Shown in pieces: positions 55,433-64,000 of a stretch of 64,000 bases of DNA (the first letter of the stretch is position 1; each line of letters begins with the position of its first letter). The stretch is from positions 1 to 64,000 of the forward strand of contig NZ_QLMJ01000003.1 in assembly GCF_003259845.1 (NCBI RefSeq), written 5' to 3'. The translations under genes and the position numbers were made by a program. The notes beneath the pieces are model-generated. The model saw only the letters and a program-made list of their open reading frames with translations. It was not told where the DNA came from and ran no database searches. The stretch comes from Actinoplanes lutulentus. Its GTDB lineage: Bacteria; Actinomycetota; Actinomycetes; Mycobacteriales; Micromonosporaceae.

Positions 55433-56909
55433 CGGCATCGATCGTGTCGGCCTCCGACGCCGGTTTGTCGTCGCGGTAACGCAGCACCCGCGCGAACCGC
55501 AGCGCGACCCCGCCCGGGTACCGCGGCGAGGTCTGCACGCCGTCGAACGCGATCTCGACCACCTGCTCCGGCCGGACCCGCACGACCCAGCCGTCGTCGG
55601 AGACGGCCAGCTCCTTGAACCGCTCGGTCTGCCAGCGCAGCAGCTCGTCGGTCAGCCCCTTGAAGGTCTTGCCGAGCATCACGAACTCGCCGGTCTGCGG
55701 GTCACGCGCACCGAGATGCAGGTTGGACAGCCAGCCACGGCGGCGCCCATGCCCCCACTCAACGGCAAGAACCACCAGGTCAAGGGTGTGCCGGGGTTTC
55801 ACCTTGACCCAGGCGGCGCCGCGGCGGCCGACGTCGTAGGCAGCCTCGGGTGATTTGACCACCACGCCCTCCTGGCCGGCGGCGAGCGCGGCGGCGAAGA
55901 CGGCCGCGGCCTGCTCCTCGGTCTCGGCCGTGGACCGGCCGACGAGCAGCTCACCCGGAAGCGCGTCGGCGAGTGCCGCCCAGCGGACCCGGCCCGGCTC
56001 GTCGAGCAGGTCCGTCCCGTCCAGGTGCAGAAGGTCGAAGAAGTACGGCATCAGGGTCACCCCACGCGTCACCGTCTCCTGGAACGGCCGGGGCCTGCCG
56101 TCCGGGCCGAGCGCCATCGCCTCGCCGTCGAGCACCGCCTCACGCACTGGCAGCGCCCGGACGGCCTCGACCACGTCGGGCAGCCGGGCGGTGATGTCGT
56201 CGAGGCTGCGCGAGAAGACCGCCACGTCATCGCCGGATCGGTGCACCTGGATGCGGATGCCGTCGAGCTTGGTGTCCACGACGACCGGCGTGCCGGTGGC
56301 GAGCAGGGCGGCGCCGACGTCGGGCGCGCTGCTCGCCAGCATCGGGCTCAGCGGGGTGCCGACCCGCAGATGGATCTCGGCGAGGGCGGCCGCTCCCCCG
56401 GTCAGCGCCGCGGACGCGACCTGTTTGAGGTCGCCGCAGAGCAGCAGAGCCCGGCGCACCGCGGTCTTGGGAACCTCCGCGGCCGCGGCGATCGCGTCGG
56501 CCAGCAGCCCGGCCTGCGCGCCCTGCCGCAACTCGCCGCCGAACAGCCCGACGAGCAGCCGCTGCTCGTCGGCGGTGGCCGCGCCGAAGAGCGCGCCGAC
56601 CAGATCACGACGCCGGGCCTGCGATCCGGCACCGGCGACCACCGAGATCTCGGCGATCGCGGCGTCGACCGCGGCGACGCTCAGCGTGGGCTCGGCCGCG
56701 GGTGGTGGCAGATCACGCAGGCTCGCATAACCGACGCCGGTCTGCCGCTGACGCAGCTCACCGGCGAGGAACGCCGCACCGGCCGTGATCTCCCCCGGCT
56801 CGAGGCGGCGCAGCGCATCAGCCAGCAGCTCGATCTTGGCTTTCCGGCCGGAGGTCGAGCTGACGGCGGCCGAGGTGGCAGCTATGTCGAGAAACCGCAC
56901 GAGTCCCAT
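55401..56909 (-). CDS. ligB: ATP-dependent DNA ligase (LigB type)
   Basis: This 502-residue ligase has an N-terminal DNA-binding domain (~1-190), then a nucleotidyltransferase core with the adenylation Lys in DTKLDGIRIQVH (near residue 214). Motifs VLDGEAM, YFFDLLHLDG, EGVVVKSP and WVKVKPR follow, then an OB fold (~380-490). It matches the mycobacterial LigB (Rv3062) family of ATP-dependent ligases that supplement NAD-dependent LigA. ATG at 56909 (MGLVRFLD). The 3' end overlaps the convergent DUF gene by 32 bases. Confidence 0.9.
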   Translation of the reverse strand: MGLVRFLDIAATSAAVSSTSGRKAKIELLADALRRLEPGEITAGAAFLAGELRQRQTGVGYASLRDLPPPAAEPTLSVAAVDAAIAEISVVAGAGSQARRRDLVGALFGAATADEQRLLVGLFGGELRQGAQAGLLADAIAAAAEVPKTAVRRALLLCGDLKQVASAALTGGAAALAEIHLRVGTPLSPMLASSAPDVGAALLATGTPVVVDTKLDGIRIQVHRSGDDVAVFSRSLDDITARLPDVVEAVRALPVREAVLDGEAMALGPDGRPRPFQETVTRGVTLMPYFFDLLHLDGTDLLDEPGRVRWAALADALPGELLVGRSTAETEEQAAAVFAAALAAGQEGVVVKSPEAAYDVGRRGAAWVKVKPRHTLDLVVLAVEWGHGRRRGWLSNLHLGARDPQTGEFVMLGKTFKGLTDELLRWQTERFKELAVSDDGWVVRVRPEQVVEIAFDGVQTSPRYPGGVALRFARVLRYRDDKPASEADTIDAVRGLRDSGHS

Positions 56910-56917
56910 CCTGGCAG

Positions 56918-56985
56918 GGTCACGCTGTTTCGGCGCTGGGGTCGCGCTGTTTTCAGCGCGACGGTCACGCTGTTTTCAGCGCTGG
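56918..56985. repeat. three ~23-bp direct repeats containing a small palindrome
   Basis: GGTCACGCTGTTTTCAGCGCTGG-like units start at 56918, 56940 and 56963, with a partial fourth at 56985. Each carries an imperfect or perfect CGCTG-TTTT-CAGCG stem. They occupy the gap between the 56987-57283 gene and the ligase. Possible roles are an operator array or termination/processing hairpins for the upstream gene. Confidence 0.7.
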
Positions 56986-56986
56986 G

Positions 56987-57283
56987 TCACGCCGCTTTGG
57001 GCTCGGCGACTCGGAAGCCTCGGGCCCGCACCGCGTCGGCGACCCTGCTCAGCTCGGTGTCGAGCGCGCAGAGCACCTTGGAGAGATCCTCGAGATGGTC
57101 GTGGAGCGTGTCGTCGTCCCACCCGGAGACGTCGACGTCTCCCAGGGCGCTGGCGGCGGCACGAAGCCGGGCGATCGACTCGATCCGATCGCGGGTCCGG
57201 AGGCGAGCGAGCGTGTCCCGCGGGCCGGCGGGCAGAGCCCGGACCCCGCGGCTGGTCGGCGCAGGCGCAACAATCGAACGCAT
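56987..57283 (-). CDS. hypothetical protein (98 aa, helical)
   Basis: The protein is Arg/Ala/Leu/Asp-rich and predicted helical (RDTLARLRTRDRIESIARLRAAASALG, Arg22 to Gly48, and DDTLHDHLEDLSKVLCALDTELSRVADAV, Asp57 to Val85). The ATG lies 6 bases after TAGGAT (57290-57295), so the mRNA is probably leaderless. No domain is recognised. It could be a small regulatory or structural protein. Confidence 0.65.
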   Translation of the reverse strand: MRSIVAPAPTSRGVRALPAGPRDTLARLRTRDRIESIARLRAAASALGDVDVSGWDDDTLHDHLEDLSKVLCALDTELSRVADAVRARGFRVAEPKAA

Positions 57284-57330
57284 GTTCGAATCCTAACAGG
57301 ATTGATCGCCGCACCAAAGGTCGATTTAAG

Positions 57331-58785
57331 TCACCGCGCCAGGGCGTAGCGGAACCGCAGCTCCGCTTCGGCGGGTTCGGAACGGGCCGCTACGAAGCCG
57401 TCCGGGCGTACCAGATAGAGCAGGCCGGGGCGCAGCGCCGTGCCCGGCGCAGCGGGGAAGAGATGCACGGATATGCCCAGGTCAGGCACCTCTTCGGCGG
57501 TCACTCCACCGTAGGCGTGCACCTGCCACTCGGCGGCGCGCAGCACGGCGTAGTTGTCGCCGCTCCACGGCAGCCGGCGACCCACCACCGGGTCGCGGCG
57601 GCCCTCGGACGAAGTCCCCCGATAGTGGATCCGCGTCTGCGACACGTATTGGAACAACCGCGTCCCGGTCGACGAGCGCGGCAGCAGCCGAACACCGATC
57701 GGCGCGATCAGGGGCACGGCGAGACGCCGCAGGGTACGCGCGGGAAGCCGGCTGGACGTGATCAGCCCGAAGAGACGGTCCGTGGTGGCGACGAGCTTGC
57801 GGGCCACCGGGCGGCGCTCGGCCTCGTACCGATCGAGCCAGGTGTCCTTGGCCTTGCCGCGCAGCACGTCGGCGAGCTTGAAGGCGAGGTTGTGCGCGTC
57901 CTGCAGGCCGGTGTTCATCCCCTGCCCGCCGATCGGCGAATGCACGTGGGCAGCGTCCCCGGCCAGGAAGAACGGCCCGTCCCGGAAGGCGGCGGCAACC
58001 CGGTGATGCACCTTGTACGTGGCGAACCACCGCGATTTTTCGTATTTAACATTGAATATCCGGCTCAACCGGTCGCGGGCGTCGTCCTCGTCGAGGTCGC
58101 CGTCGCGCACCGCCCCGATCAGCCGCCAGTTGCCGTCGCCCCGCATCGGGAACGCCACCATGAAATCCGTGCCGTTCGGCCGGGCGTTGATCGCCCTTTC
58201 CTGAAGGCCGCTGACGCCGGCAGCGTCCAGGACGAAGAACCGGTGCGGGTTGGTGACCCCGTCGAAACCGATCCGGCGAGCCCGGCGGACCACCGAGTTC
58301 GCCCCGTCGCACCCGACGCAGAACCGCGCGCTGACCGTGTCGTTGCCGATCTTCGCCGAGATCCCCTGCTCGGTCTGCACGACAGCGGTGACCGGGTTCT
58401 CCCAGTGCACCTCACCGCCGAGTTTGCGCAGGTTGTCGTAAAGGATCTCCTCGTTGCGGCTCTGTTCGAGGATCTCGATGAACGGGTACGGGGTCACCTT
58501 CAACCCGAGCGGCCCGAGCGGAACCCGGCCGAACGCGCGCGGGCCGAAACCCGGCGCGAACGCCTCAGCCCGCCGGGCCGCTTCCAGCACGTGGTCGCCG
58601 ATGCCGAGTTGGTCGTATATCTCCAGACTCCGTGCCTGTACGACGAGCGCCCGGGACTCCCGGGTCGGCCCGTCCTTCGTGTCCGTGACGATCACGTCCA
58701 CGCCCAGGCGCGTCAGCCAGTTGGCGAGCATCAAACCGGTCGGACCGGCGCCCACCACCAGGACCTCGCACGACAACTCGGCCAT
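57331..58785 (-). CDS. FAD-dependent aromatic monooxygenase (PheA/TfdB family)
   Basis: This 484-residue flavoprotein has a dinucleotide-binding motif VVGAGPTG (10-17), a second GDAAHVHSPIGGQGMNTGLQDAHNLAFKLA segment typical of FAD binding, and an intact monooxygenase core with DG in CVGCDGANSVVRR. The C-terminal ~100 residues form a thioredoxin-like fold found in this subfamily. It probably hydroxylates a phenolic or polyketide-like substrate using NADPH and O2. ATG follows GGAG. The substrate is unknown. Confidence 0.87.
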   Translation of the reverse strand: MAELSCEVLVVGAGPTGLMLANWLTRLGVDVIVTDTKDGPTRESRALVVQARSLEIYDQLGIGDHVLEAARRAEAFAPGFGPRAFGRVPLGPLGLKVTPYPFIEILEQSRNEEILYDNLRKLGGEVHWENPVTAVVQTEQGISAKIGNDTVSARFCVGCDGANSVVRRARRIGFDGVTNPHRFFVLDAAGVSGLQERAINARPNGTDFMVAFPMRGDGNWRLIGAVRDGDLDEDDARDRLSRIFNVKYEKSRWFATYKVHHRVAAAFRDGPFFLAGDAAHVHSPIGGQGMNTGLQDAHNLAFKLADVLRGKAKDTWLDRYEAERRPVARKLVATTDRLFGLITSSRLPARTLRRLAVPLIAPIGVRLLPRSSTGTRLFQYVSQTRIHYRGTSSEGRRDPVVGRRLPWSGDNYAVLRAAEWQVHAYGGVTAEEVPDLGISVHLFPAAPGTALRPGLLYLVRPDGFVAARSEPAEAELRFRYALAR

Positions 58786-58801
58786 CGGCCACCCCGCTCC
58801 A

Positions 58802-60154
58802 TTACTTCGTCAGGCTCTCCGCGACGTTCTTGAGCAGCAGCGCCTCGGCGACGCAGACACGCTCGAACTCACCGAGGTGCAGGCTCTCGTCCGGTCCGTG
58901 GGCACTCGAGTGCGGGTCCTCCACGCCGGTCACGAGAATCGCCGCGTCCGGGAAGAGCTCCTGGAACGTGGCGATGAACGGGATCGAGCCGCCGACACCC
59001 ATGTCGACCGGCTCGGTGCCGTCCCAGGCGTCACGGAATGCCGCCCGGGCCGCGTCGTACGCCGGACCGGTCGCATCGATGACGCAGGGCGAGCCGTCGC
59101 TTTCCAGCTCGACCTTCAACGAGGCCCCCCACGGAACATTCCGCTCCAAGTGGGCACTGATGGCCTTGAACGCCGATGCCGGGTCCTCACCCGGCGCCAG
59201 CCGCACGCTGATCTTCGCCCGCGCCGACGGCTGCAGCGCGTTCGCCGCCTCCAGCGTGCGCGGGGCGTCGATGCCGAGCACCGCGATGGCCGGCTTCGTC
59301 CAGATCCGGTCGGTGATGGTGCCCTTGCCGATGAACTCGACGCCGTCGAGCATCCCGGCCTCGTGACGGAAGCGGTCCGCCGGGTAATCCACGCTGGCGC
59401 CCTCCCGGCCAACCAGGCCGTCGACCGCGACCTCGCCGGAGTCGTCGTGCAGCGTCGCCAGCAGCCGGGCCAGGGTGATCAGCGCGTCCGGGACCGGGCC
59501 GCCGAACATGCCGCTGTGCACGGCGCTTTTCAACACCCTGACCTCGGCGAACAGGTTGACCAGACCGCGCAGAGAGGTGGTCAGCGCGGGCTGCCCGATG
59601 TCCCAGTTGCCGGAGTCGGCGATCACGATCACGTCGGACCGCAGCTCTTCCAGGTGCTCGTGGATGATCGTGTCGAGGGAGTCGGAGCCGTACTCCTCCT
59701 CGCCCTCGACGAAGACGACCACACCGACCGGCAGCTGGTCGCCGAACGCGCGCAGTGCGGCGACGTGCGCCATCACGCCGGCCTTGTCGTCGGCGGCGCC
59801 CCGGCCGTACAGCCGGCCGTCGCGTTCCACCGGCTCGAACGGGTCGCTCGTCCACAGCGCGGGGTCACCGGCCGGCTGGACGTCGTGGTGCGCGTACAGC
59901 AACACGGTCGGTGCGCCGGCCGGGGCGGCCTTGCGCCCGATCACGGCCGGCTGGCCGCCGTGCCGCACGATCTCGGTGTCGAGCCCACACCCGCGCAACA
60001 GCTCGGCGACCGCTTCGGCGGACCGCTCGACGTGCGCGTGATCGAAACCTTCAAAGGCGATGCCCGGGATCCGAACCAACCGTTCCAGGTCGGCACGGAC
60101 GCCGGGCAACTCGCGCCGGATCGCGGCGCGCAGATCGGATTCACTCAGGCTCAT
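58802..60154 (-). CDS. M20-family dipeptidase
   Basis: This 450-residue zinc peptidase has the M20 motifs VLLYAHHDVQPAG (with metal His), GRGAADDKAGVM (bridging Asp) and FVEGEEEYGSDS (catalytic/metal Glu), then a dimerisation domain with the HSGMFGG signature. It hydrolyses dipeptides or small amides, as in the ArgE/DapE/CPG2/carnosinase-type family. It starts 20 bases upstream of the M48 peptidase stop on the same strand, with the ATG at 60154. The substrate is unknown. Confidence 0.9.
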   Translation of the reverse strand: MSLSESDLRAAIRRELPGVRADLERLVRIPGIAFEGFDHAHVERSAEAVAELLRGCGLDTEIVRHGGQPAVIGRKAAPAGAPTVLLYAHHDVQPAGDPALWTSDPFEPVERDGRLYGRGAADDKAGVMAHVAALRAFGDQLPVGVVVFVEGEEEYGSDSLDTIIHEHLEELRSDVIVIADSGNWDIGQPALTTSLRGLVNLFAEVRVLKSAVHSGMFGGPVPDALITLARLLATLHDDSGEVAVDGLVGREGASVDYPADRFRHEAGMLDGVEFIGKGTITDRIWTKPAIAVLGIDAPRTLEAANALQPSARAKISVRLAPGEDPASAFKAISAHLERNVPWGASLKVELESDGSPCVIDATGPAYDAARAAFRDAWDGTEPVDMGVGGSIPFIATFQELFPDAAILVTGVEDPHSSAHGPDESLHLGEFERVCVAEALLLKNVAESLTK

Positions 60155-60174
60155 GCCGCCGATCGTAGGCCCGA

Positions 60175-61257
60175 TCAGTTCTGCGGCGCGCCCTCACCAC
60201 CGTTGTCGCCCTGACCGCGCCGCCGCGCGTCGCTCGCCCAGTTCATCGCCCGGCCGGCAGCCGCGCCGGCCATGTCCGACGCCCCACCGCCGACCCGGCG
60301 CAACAGCCCGACCAGCGGGTCCTGCGAGTCGGAAAAATCTTTTTTGTACGCCGAAGCAGCCGCTTTCACATCCTCGGAGACCGACGAGGAACCGTCGTCG
60401 TCGCGGCGCGGGTAGTCGCCGGCGAGGATCTGCGAGTACTCGCCCGAGTCGACCCACTTGCGCAGCTCGGCCGCGCGAGCGACCGGCACCGGGTGGGTGC
60501 TCCACGCGGTGATGCCGATCTTGTGGACGCTGTCCCGCAGGTCACCGCCGCCTTCGTACTCCCCGGCCTGCTCCAGGAACGCCGCGGTGTCGATCTGCGA
60601 CAGGTCGCCGCCACCGGCCAGTTTCATCAGCAGGCGCAGCGAGGCGGCCGGGTCCTGACCGGCGAGCAGACCGGCCCGGTCGGCGGAAAGCTCCGCCTTG
60701 CGCCACCACTCCAGCATCGCCGCGATGATCGCCCGGAGCGCGATCGCGCCGACCGGGATCCAGCTGATGTTCGCCGCCCAGCTGGTCAGGATCGACATGA
60801 TGGTCTTGTAGACGGCGTGGCCGCTGCGCACGTGGCCCAGCTCGTGCCCGAGCAGGGCGCGCAGCTCGTCGTCGTCGAGTTTCTCCACCGCACCCGTGGT
60901 GATCACGATGAACGGCTTGTCCAGGCCGATCGCCTGACCGTTGATGATCGGGTTCTGGGTGACGTAGAGCTCCGGCAGGTCGGGCACGTCGAGGGTGGCC
61001 GCGGCCTCGGTGAAGCGCTGGTAGACCCGTGGGTACTGCCGATGGTCGACGCGGATCGAACCGGCCAGGAACGTGAGCCGGAAACCCCGCTCGTTCCACA
61101 TGCCGAAGAACGTCTTCACGACGTCGTCGAAGCCGCGCAACTCGCGCAGAGCGGAGAGCGCTCCGCGATCGGCCGGATGCTCCCAGGCACGCGAACTGAT
61201 GCCGGTCAGGGTCACCCGTCGCCGCACCGGCTGGGTCGCGTCGTCGGAAGTCGTCAT
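60175..61257 (-). CDS. M48-family metallopeptidase (HtpX/Ste24-like)
   Basis: This 360-residue membrane-associated protease has the catalytic HELGH motif (His138, Glu139, His142) and a downstream Glu ligand in ELSADRAGL (~195). Hydrophobic segments at ~150-190 anchor it in the membrane. The C-terminal ~90 residues are disordered and Gly/Ser/Arg-rich. It likely degrades membrane proteins or processes lipoproteins. GAGG precedes the ATG at 61257. It is in the same orientation as the neighbouring dipeptidase. Confidence 0.87.
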   Translation of the reverse strand: MTTSDDATQPVRRRVTLTGISSRAWEHPADRGALSALRELRGFDDVVKTFFGMWNERGFRLTFLAGSIRVDHRQYPRVYQRFTEAAATLDVPDLPELYVTQNPIINGQAIGLDKPFIVITTGAVEKLDDDELRALLGHELGHVRSGHAVYKTIMSILTSWAANISWIPVGAIALRAIIAAMLEWWRKAELSADRAGLLAGQDPAASLRLLMKLAGGGDLSQIDTAAFLEQAGEYEGGGDLRDSVHKIGITAWSTHPVPVARAAELRKWVDSGEYSQILAGDYPRRDDDGSSSVSEDVKAAASAYKKDFSDSQDPLVGLLRRVGGGASDMAGAAAGRAMNWASDARRRGQGDNGGEGAPQN

Positions 61258-61354
61258 CGATCCTCACCCCGATCCCCGCCGCCCACGCGGCAGTCATGGC
61301 TGCGTGGGACCAACGTACGCGCGGAACGCAACCGCTGTCGTCAGGGACGAACCC

Positions 61355-62878
61355 CTACGGGGCTCCGGGCGCTCCGGGTGGCACGAACGGCAATCCGGGC
61401 GGTGCGCCCTTCTCGATCAGCCGCAGCAGTGCTCCGGTGTCCAGGTGCTCCTCGACCAGGTCGCCGAGCACGTCCAGGGCGCGCTCGCGGATCGCCGCAT
61501 ACCTGGTGTCCGGCGCGACAGTGAACCCGTGCCGGCCGGCCTGCGACGCCGCCCGGGTCAGGAACCGCCGCCGGAACTCGTCCGACTCGAACGCCCCGTG
61601 CCAGTGCGTGCCATGAACATTTCCGGACACGGCACCTTCCGGACGGCCGTCGTCATAGTGCAGGAACGGTTCCGGGGTGCCCGATGAGACGTACCCATGA
61701 TGAATCTCGTAACCGCGCGCCGGCGCACCTAAGCCGGCGCCCGACGAACGTCCGAGGGTCTTGCGCGCCGCGAACGTGACCTCGACCGGCAGCAGTCCAA
61801 GACCGGACACCGAGCCGCGTCCGCTCTCCACCTCGTCGTGGATCCGCTCGCCGAGCATCTGGAATCCGCCACAGATGCCGAGCAGCGGTTTTCCGGCGGT
61901 GGCGTGTGCGCGGACAGCGTCGGCCAGGCCCTTCTCGCGCAGCCAGGCCAGATCACTCACGGTCGCCTTCGACCCGGGAAGCACCACCAGGTCGGCATCG
62001 GCGATCTCGGCCGGCTCGGTCGTGAGCCGCACCTGCACACCCGGTTCGGCGGCGAGCGCCTCGGCGTCGGTGGCGTTCGAGACACGCGGCAGCCGGACCA
62101 CCGCGACACGCAGCCACTCGGTGCCGCGCGGCGGACCCGGACGGCCGAGAATCCGCCCATAAGCCAGCGAATCCTCCGCGTCCAGCCAGACGTCGGCGTG
62201 GAACGGGAGCACACCGTGCACCGGCCGCCCGGTCACTTCGGTGATCATGTCAAGGCCCGGCTGGAGCAGCCCCAGATCGCCCCGGAATTTGTTGACCACG
62301 AAGCCGGCGACCAGCTCCTGATCCTCGCGGGAAAGCAGCGCGAGGGTCCCGAAGAACGCGGCGAACACCCCACCGCGGTCGATGTCACCGACGACCAGGG
62401 CGGGCATGCCGAATCGGCGCGCCAGCCCCATGTTGACGAAATCGCCGTCCCGCAGATTGATTTCCGCGGGGCTGCCGGCGCCCTCACAGATCACCGCGTC
62501 ATATTCGCTCCGCAGCTCGGCCAGGGCCGCGTAAGCGGTCTCGGCAAGCCGTGGCTTCATCGACCGATAGTTACGGGCAGTTGCCGTGTCGACGGCCTCG
62601 CCCATGAGAATCACCTGGCTGGACCGGTCGCTGCCCGGCTTCAGCAACACCGGGTTGAACCGCAGATCAGGCTCGACCCCACACGCCGCCGCCTGCATGG
62701 CCTGCGCCCGCCCGATCTCACCGGCCCGCCCGTCCGGCCCCAGAACAACCACCGAATTGTTCGACATGTTCTGCGCCTTGAACGGTGCCACCCGGACCCC
62801 GCTGCGATGCAGCCAGCGACAGATCCCGGCCGTGACAACGGTTTTTCCCGCGTCCGATGTGGTGCCGGCGATCAGCAT
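61355..62878 (-). CDS. cobQ: cobyric acid synthase
   Basis: This 507-residue glutamine amidotransferase amidates side chains b, d, e and g of adenosylcobyrinic acid a,c-diamide. The synthetase domain opens with [23 protein letters not shown] (P-loop), followed by KAQNMSNNS. The C-terminal GATase-1 domain has the catalytic Cys in [12 protein letters not shown] and the His in [10 protein letters not shown]. The glutaminase is thus intact here, unlike cobB. The start at 62878 overlaps the cobD stop (62872). Confidence 0.92.
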   Translation of the reverse strand: MLIAGTTSDAGKTVVTAGICRWLHRSGVRVAPFKAQNMSNNSVVVLGPDGRAGEIGRAQAMQAAACGVEPDLRFNPVLLKPGSDRSSQVILMGEAVDTATARNYRSMKPRLAETAYAALAELRSEYDAVICEGAGSPAEINLRDGDFVNMGLARRFGMPALVVGDIDRGGVFAAFFGTLALLSREDQELVAGFVVNKFRGDLGLLQPGLDMITEVTGRPVHGVLPFHADVWLDAEDSLAYGRILGRPGPPRGTEWLRVAVVRLPRVSNATDAEALAAEPGVQVRLTTEPAEIADADLVVLPGSKATVSDLAWLREKGLADAVRAHATAGKPLLGICGGFQMLGERIHDEVESGRGSVSGLGLLPVEVTFAARKTLGRSSGAGLGAPARGYEIHHGYVSSGTPEPFLHYDDGRPEGAVSGNVHGTHWHGAFESDEFRRRFLTRAASQAGRHGFTVAPDTRYAAIRERALDVLGDLVEEHLDTGALLRLIEKGAPPGLPFVPPGAPGAP

Positions 62879-63813
62879 CGTCGCCCTCTGAAAAGGGCGG
62901 TCGCGGCTGCCAGGGCCACCGCTGCCGCGCCCACCGCGCCGGACACCCGGGCTGCCCGGCGCAGGTGCGCGGCTCCCGGTCGGGGGCCGTCGCCGAGGAA
63001 CGGCCGGGTCTCGCTCCGACCGAAATAGACGTTTCGTCCACCCAGCCGGACACCGAGCGCGCCGGCCATCGCCGACTCGCACTGGCCGGCGTTCGGCGAC
63101 GGGTGATCGTTGCGGTCCCGTCGCCAGACCCGCAGCGTCTCCCGGGGCGAACCGCCGGCGATCGGCGCCACCGCGATCGTGAGCAGGCCGGTCAGCCGGG
63201 ACGGCACCAGGTTCAGCAGGTCGTCGAGCCGGGCCGCCGGCGTACCGAAACGCGCGTAACGCTCCGACCGGTGGCCGACCATCGCGTCGAGCGTGTTGGC
63301 GGCCCGGTAACCGAGCAGGCCGGCCGGCCCGAGCAGCGCGCCCCAGAAGAGCGGCGCCACGACGGCGTCCGACGTGTTCTCGGCGACGGACTCGACGGTC
63401 GCGCGGGCGAGCTCCGGCTCGTCCAGCGCCGACGGATCCCGGCCGCACAGATGGCTGAGCCGGTCACGAGCGGCAGGCATGTCATTTTCGGTCAGGTGCC
63501 GGCCCATCGCGCGACTTTCGCGCCGCAGGGTACGCGCACCGAGCACCGTCCACGTCGCAGCGGCCGTGACCACGAACCGGGCCACCGGCCGTCCACGAGT
63601 GGCCCGCGAGGCGGCGTACCCGGCAAGCACCGGCACACCGACCGCCACCGCCGTGTACAGCGCCCCGGCAGCACGGCCAGGCCGATAAATCCGCCGCTCC
63701 AGCGCCCCCGCGGCGGTCCCGAACCCGGCGACCGGGTGGAACCGCCGTGGATCGCCGACCGCCGCGTCGAGCAGGTAACCGGCGATCAGCCCGGCAGCGT
63801 CAGCGGAGGTCAC
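62872..63813 (-). CDS. cobD: adenosylcobinamide-phosphate synthase (CbiB/CobD)
   Basis: This 313-residue integral membrane enzyme joins aminopropanol (phosphate) to cobyric acid. It has several hydrophobic segments, the [12 protein letters not shown] motif and the conserved [21 protein letters not shown] segment. GTG at 63813 is chosen because it overlaps the preceding gene's stop by 4 bases (GTGA). Longer frames upstream would be out of keeping. The protein ends overlapping cobQ by 7 bases, so the two are co-expressed. Confidence 0.9.
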   Translation of the reverse strand: MTSADAAGLIAGYLLDAAVGDPRRFHPVAGFGTAAGALERRIYRPGRAAGALYTAVAVGVPVLAGYAASRATRGRPVARFVVTAAATWTVLGARTLRRESRAMGRHLTENDMPAARDRLSHLCGRDPSALDEPELARATVESVAENTSDAVVAPLFWGALLGPAGLLGYRAANTLDAMVGHRSERYARFGTPAARLDDLLNLVPSRLTGLLTIAVAPIAGGSPRETLRVWRRDRNDHPSPNAGQCESAMAGALGVRLGGRNVYFGRSETRPFLGDGPRPGAAHLRRAARVSGAVGAAAVALAAATALFRGRRC

Positions 63814-64000
63814 CGGCCGAACGGCGTCAGATCGAACGCCCACACGGCCAGCCCGGACGCCTCCTCCGGTCCCTCGGGGAACGGCACCGGCTCCAGCTCT
63901 CCCCACACGATCGAGCCGGGCGCACGGTCCTCGAGGAACTCGACGACGATGGCCCGCAGATCGTCGGTCACCTGGTACGGCGTATCGAACGGCAAATCGT
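63810..64000 (-). CDS. hypothetical protein upstream of cobD (probably partial)
   Basis: A frame runs to the window edge and ends [12 protein letters not shown], with its stop overlapping the cobD GTG. A TTG at 63995 could be a start, but no ribosome-binding site is visible because the sequence ends 5 bases upstream, so the true start may lie beyond the window. The visible 60 residues (TPYQVTDDLRAIVVEFLEDRAP and following) show no known domain. Coupling to cobD suggests an operon partner. Confidence 0.6.
   Translation of the reverse strand, partial: DLPFDTPYQVTDDLRAIVVEFLEDRAPGSIVWGELEPVPFPEGPEEASGLAVWAFDLTPFGR

Overview
The window is high-GC chromosomal DNA of an actinobacterium, most likely a member of the Micromonosporaceae close to Actinoplanes. 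This rests on the actinobacterial 16S rRNA 5' end and leader, the paired clpP1/clpP2 genes next to clpX, mycothiol-type enzymes, an Eis-type acetyltransferase, a group II truncated haemoglobin, a class F sortase, and many genes whose start codon lies only 6-8 bases after a -10-like hexamer, which suggests leaderless mRNAs. The genus is inferred from protein resemblance only.

Layout. 1-600: 5' end of an rrn operon (minus strand) with its leader. 0.6-6.4 kb: protein quality control (clpX, clpP2, clpP1, tig, with a candidate ClgR box), then divergent tRNA-Pro and tRNA-Gly. 6.4-14.5 kb: an accessory region holding a candidate HEPN-like protein, a small conserved protein, an XRE regulator whose 3' end has been replaced, and a compact three-gene operon encoding a winged-helix protein, a dual P-loop/HerA-type ATPase and an AIPR-family putative nuclease. 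This operon is the best candidate for an undescribed anti-phage system. 14.7-16.4 kb: an ArsR/SRPBCC pair, a tiny membrane protein and a GntR/FCD regulator. 16.4-17.1 kb: a non-coding stretch with alternating inverted repeats. 17.1-22.0 kb: a urea-derivative catabolic operon (allophanate hydrolase, two biuret-hydrolase-type cysteine hydrolases, an NCS2-like permease, an AtzH/HpxZ-like protein). 22-45 kb: mostly core and housekeeping genes, including SDR, eis-like, rpiB, pepN, a class F sortase beside a likely substrate, MscS, MFS, glbO, ettA and otsA. 45.5-48.8, 51.8-54.0 and 61.4-63.8 kb: cobalamin genes in three blocks (cobC-cobT-cysG/cobA, cobB, and cobD-cobQ), interleaved with a class A PBP, a SURF1 protein, an ATP-dependent DNA ligase, a flavin monooxygenase and two peptidases.

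How the genes work together. The Clp genes and trigger factor form a proteostasis block probably controlled by ClgR. The 17-22 kb operon would import a urea derivative and convert biuret through allophanate to ammonia and CO2, probably under the adjacent GntR regulator. The cobalamin genes cover late corrin-ring amidation, aminopropanol-arm attachment and lower-ligand activation. The cobB product is odd: the expected glutaminase cysteine is replaced and a long Gly/Pro/Met-rich tail is appended. Coordinates come from reading frames, start-site context and overlaps by eye; no database search was possible.
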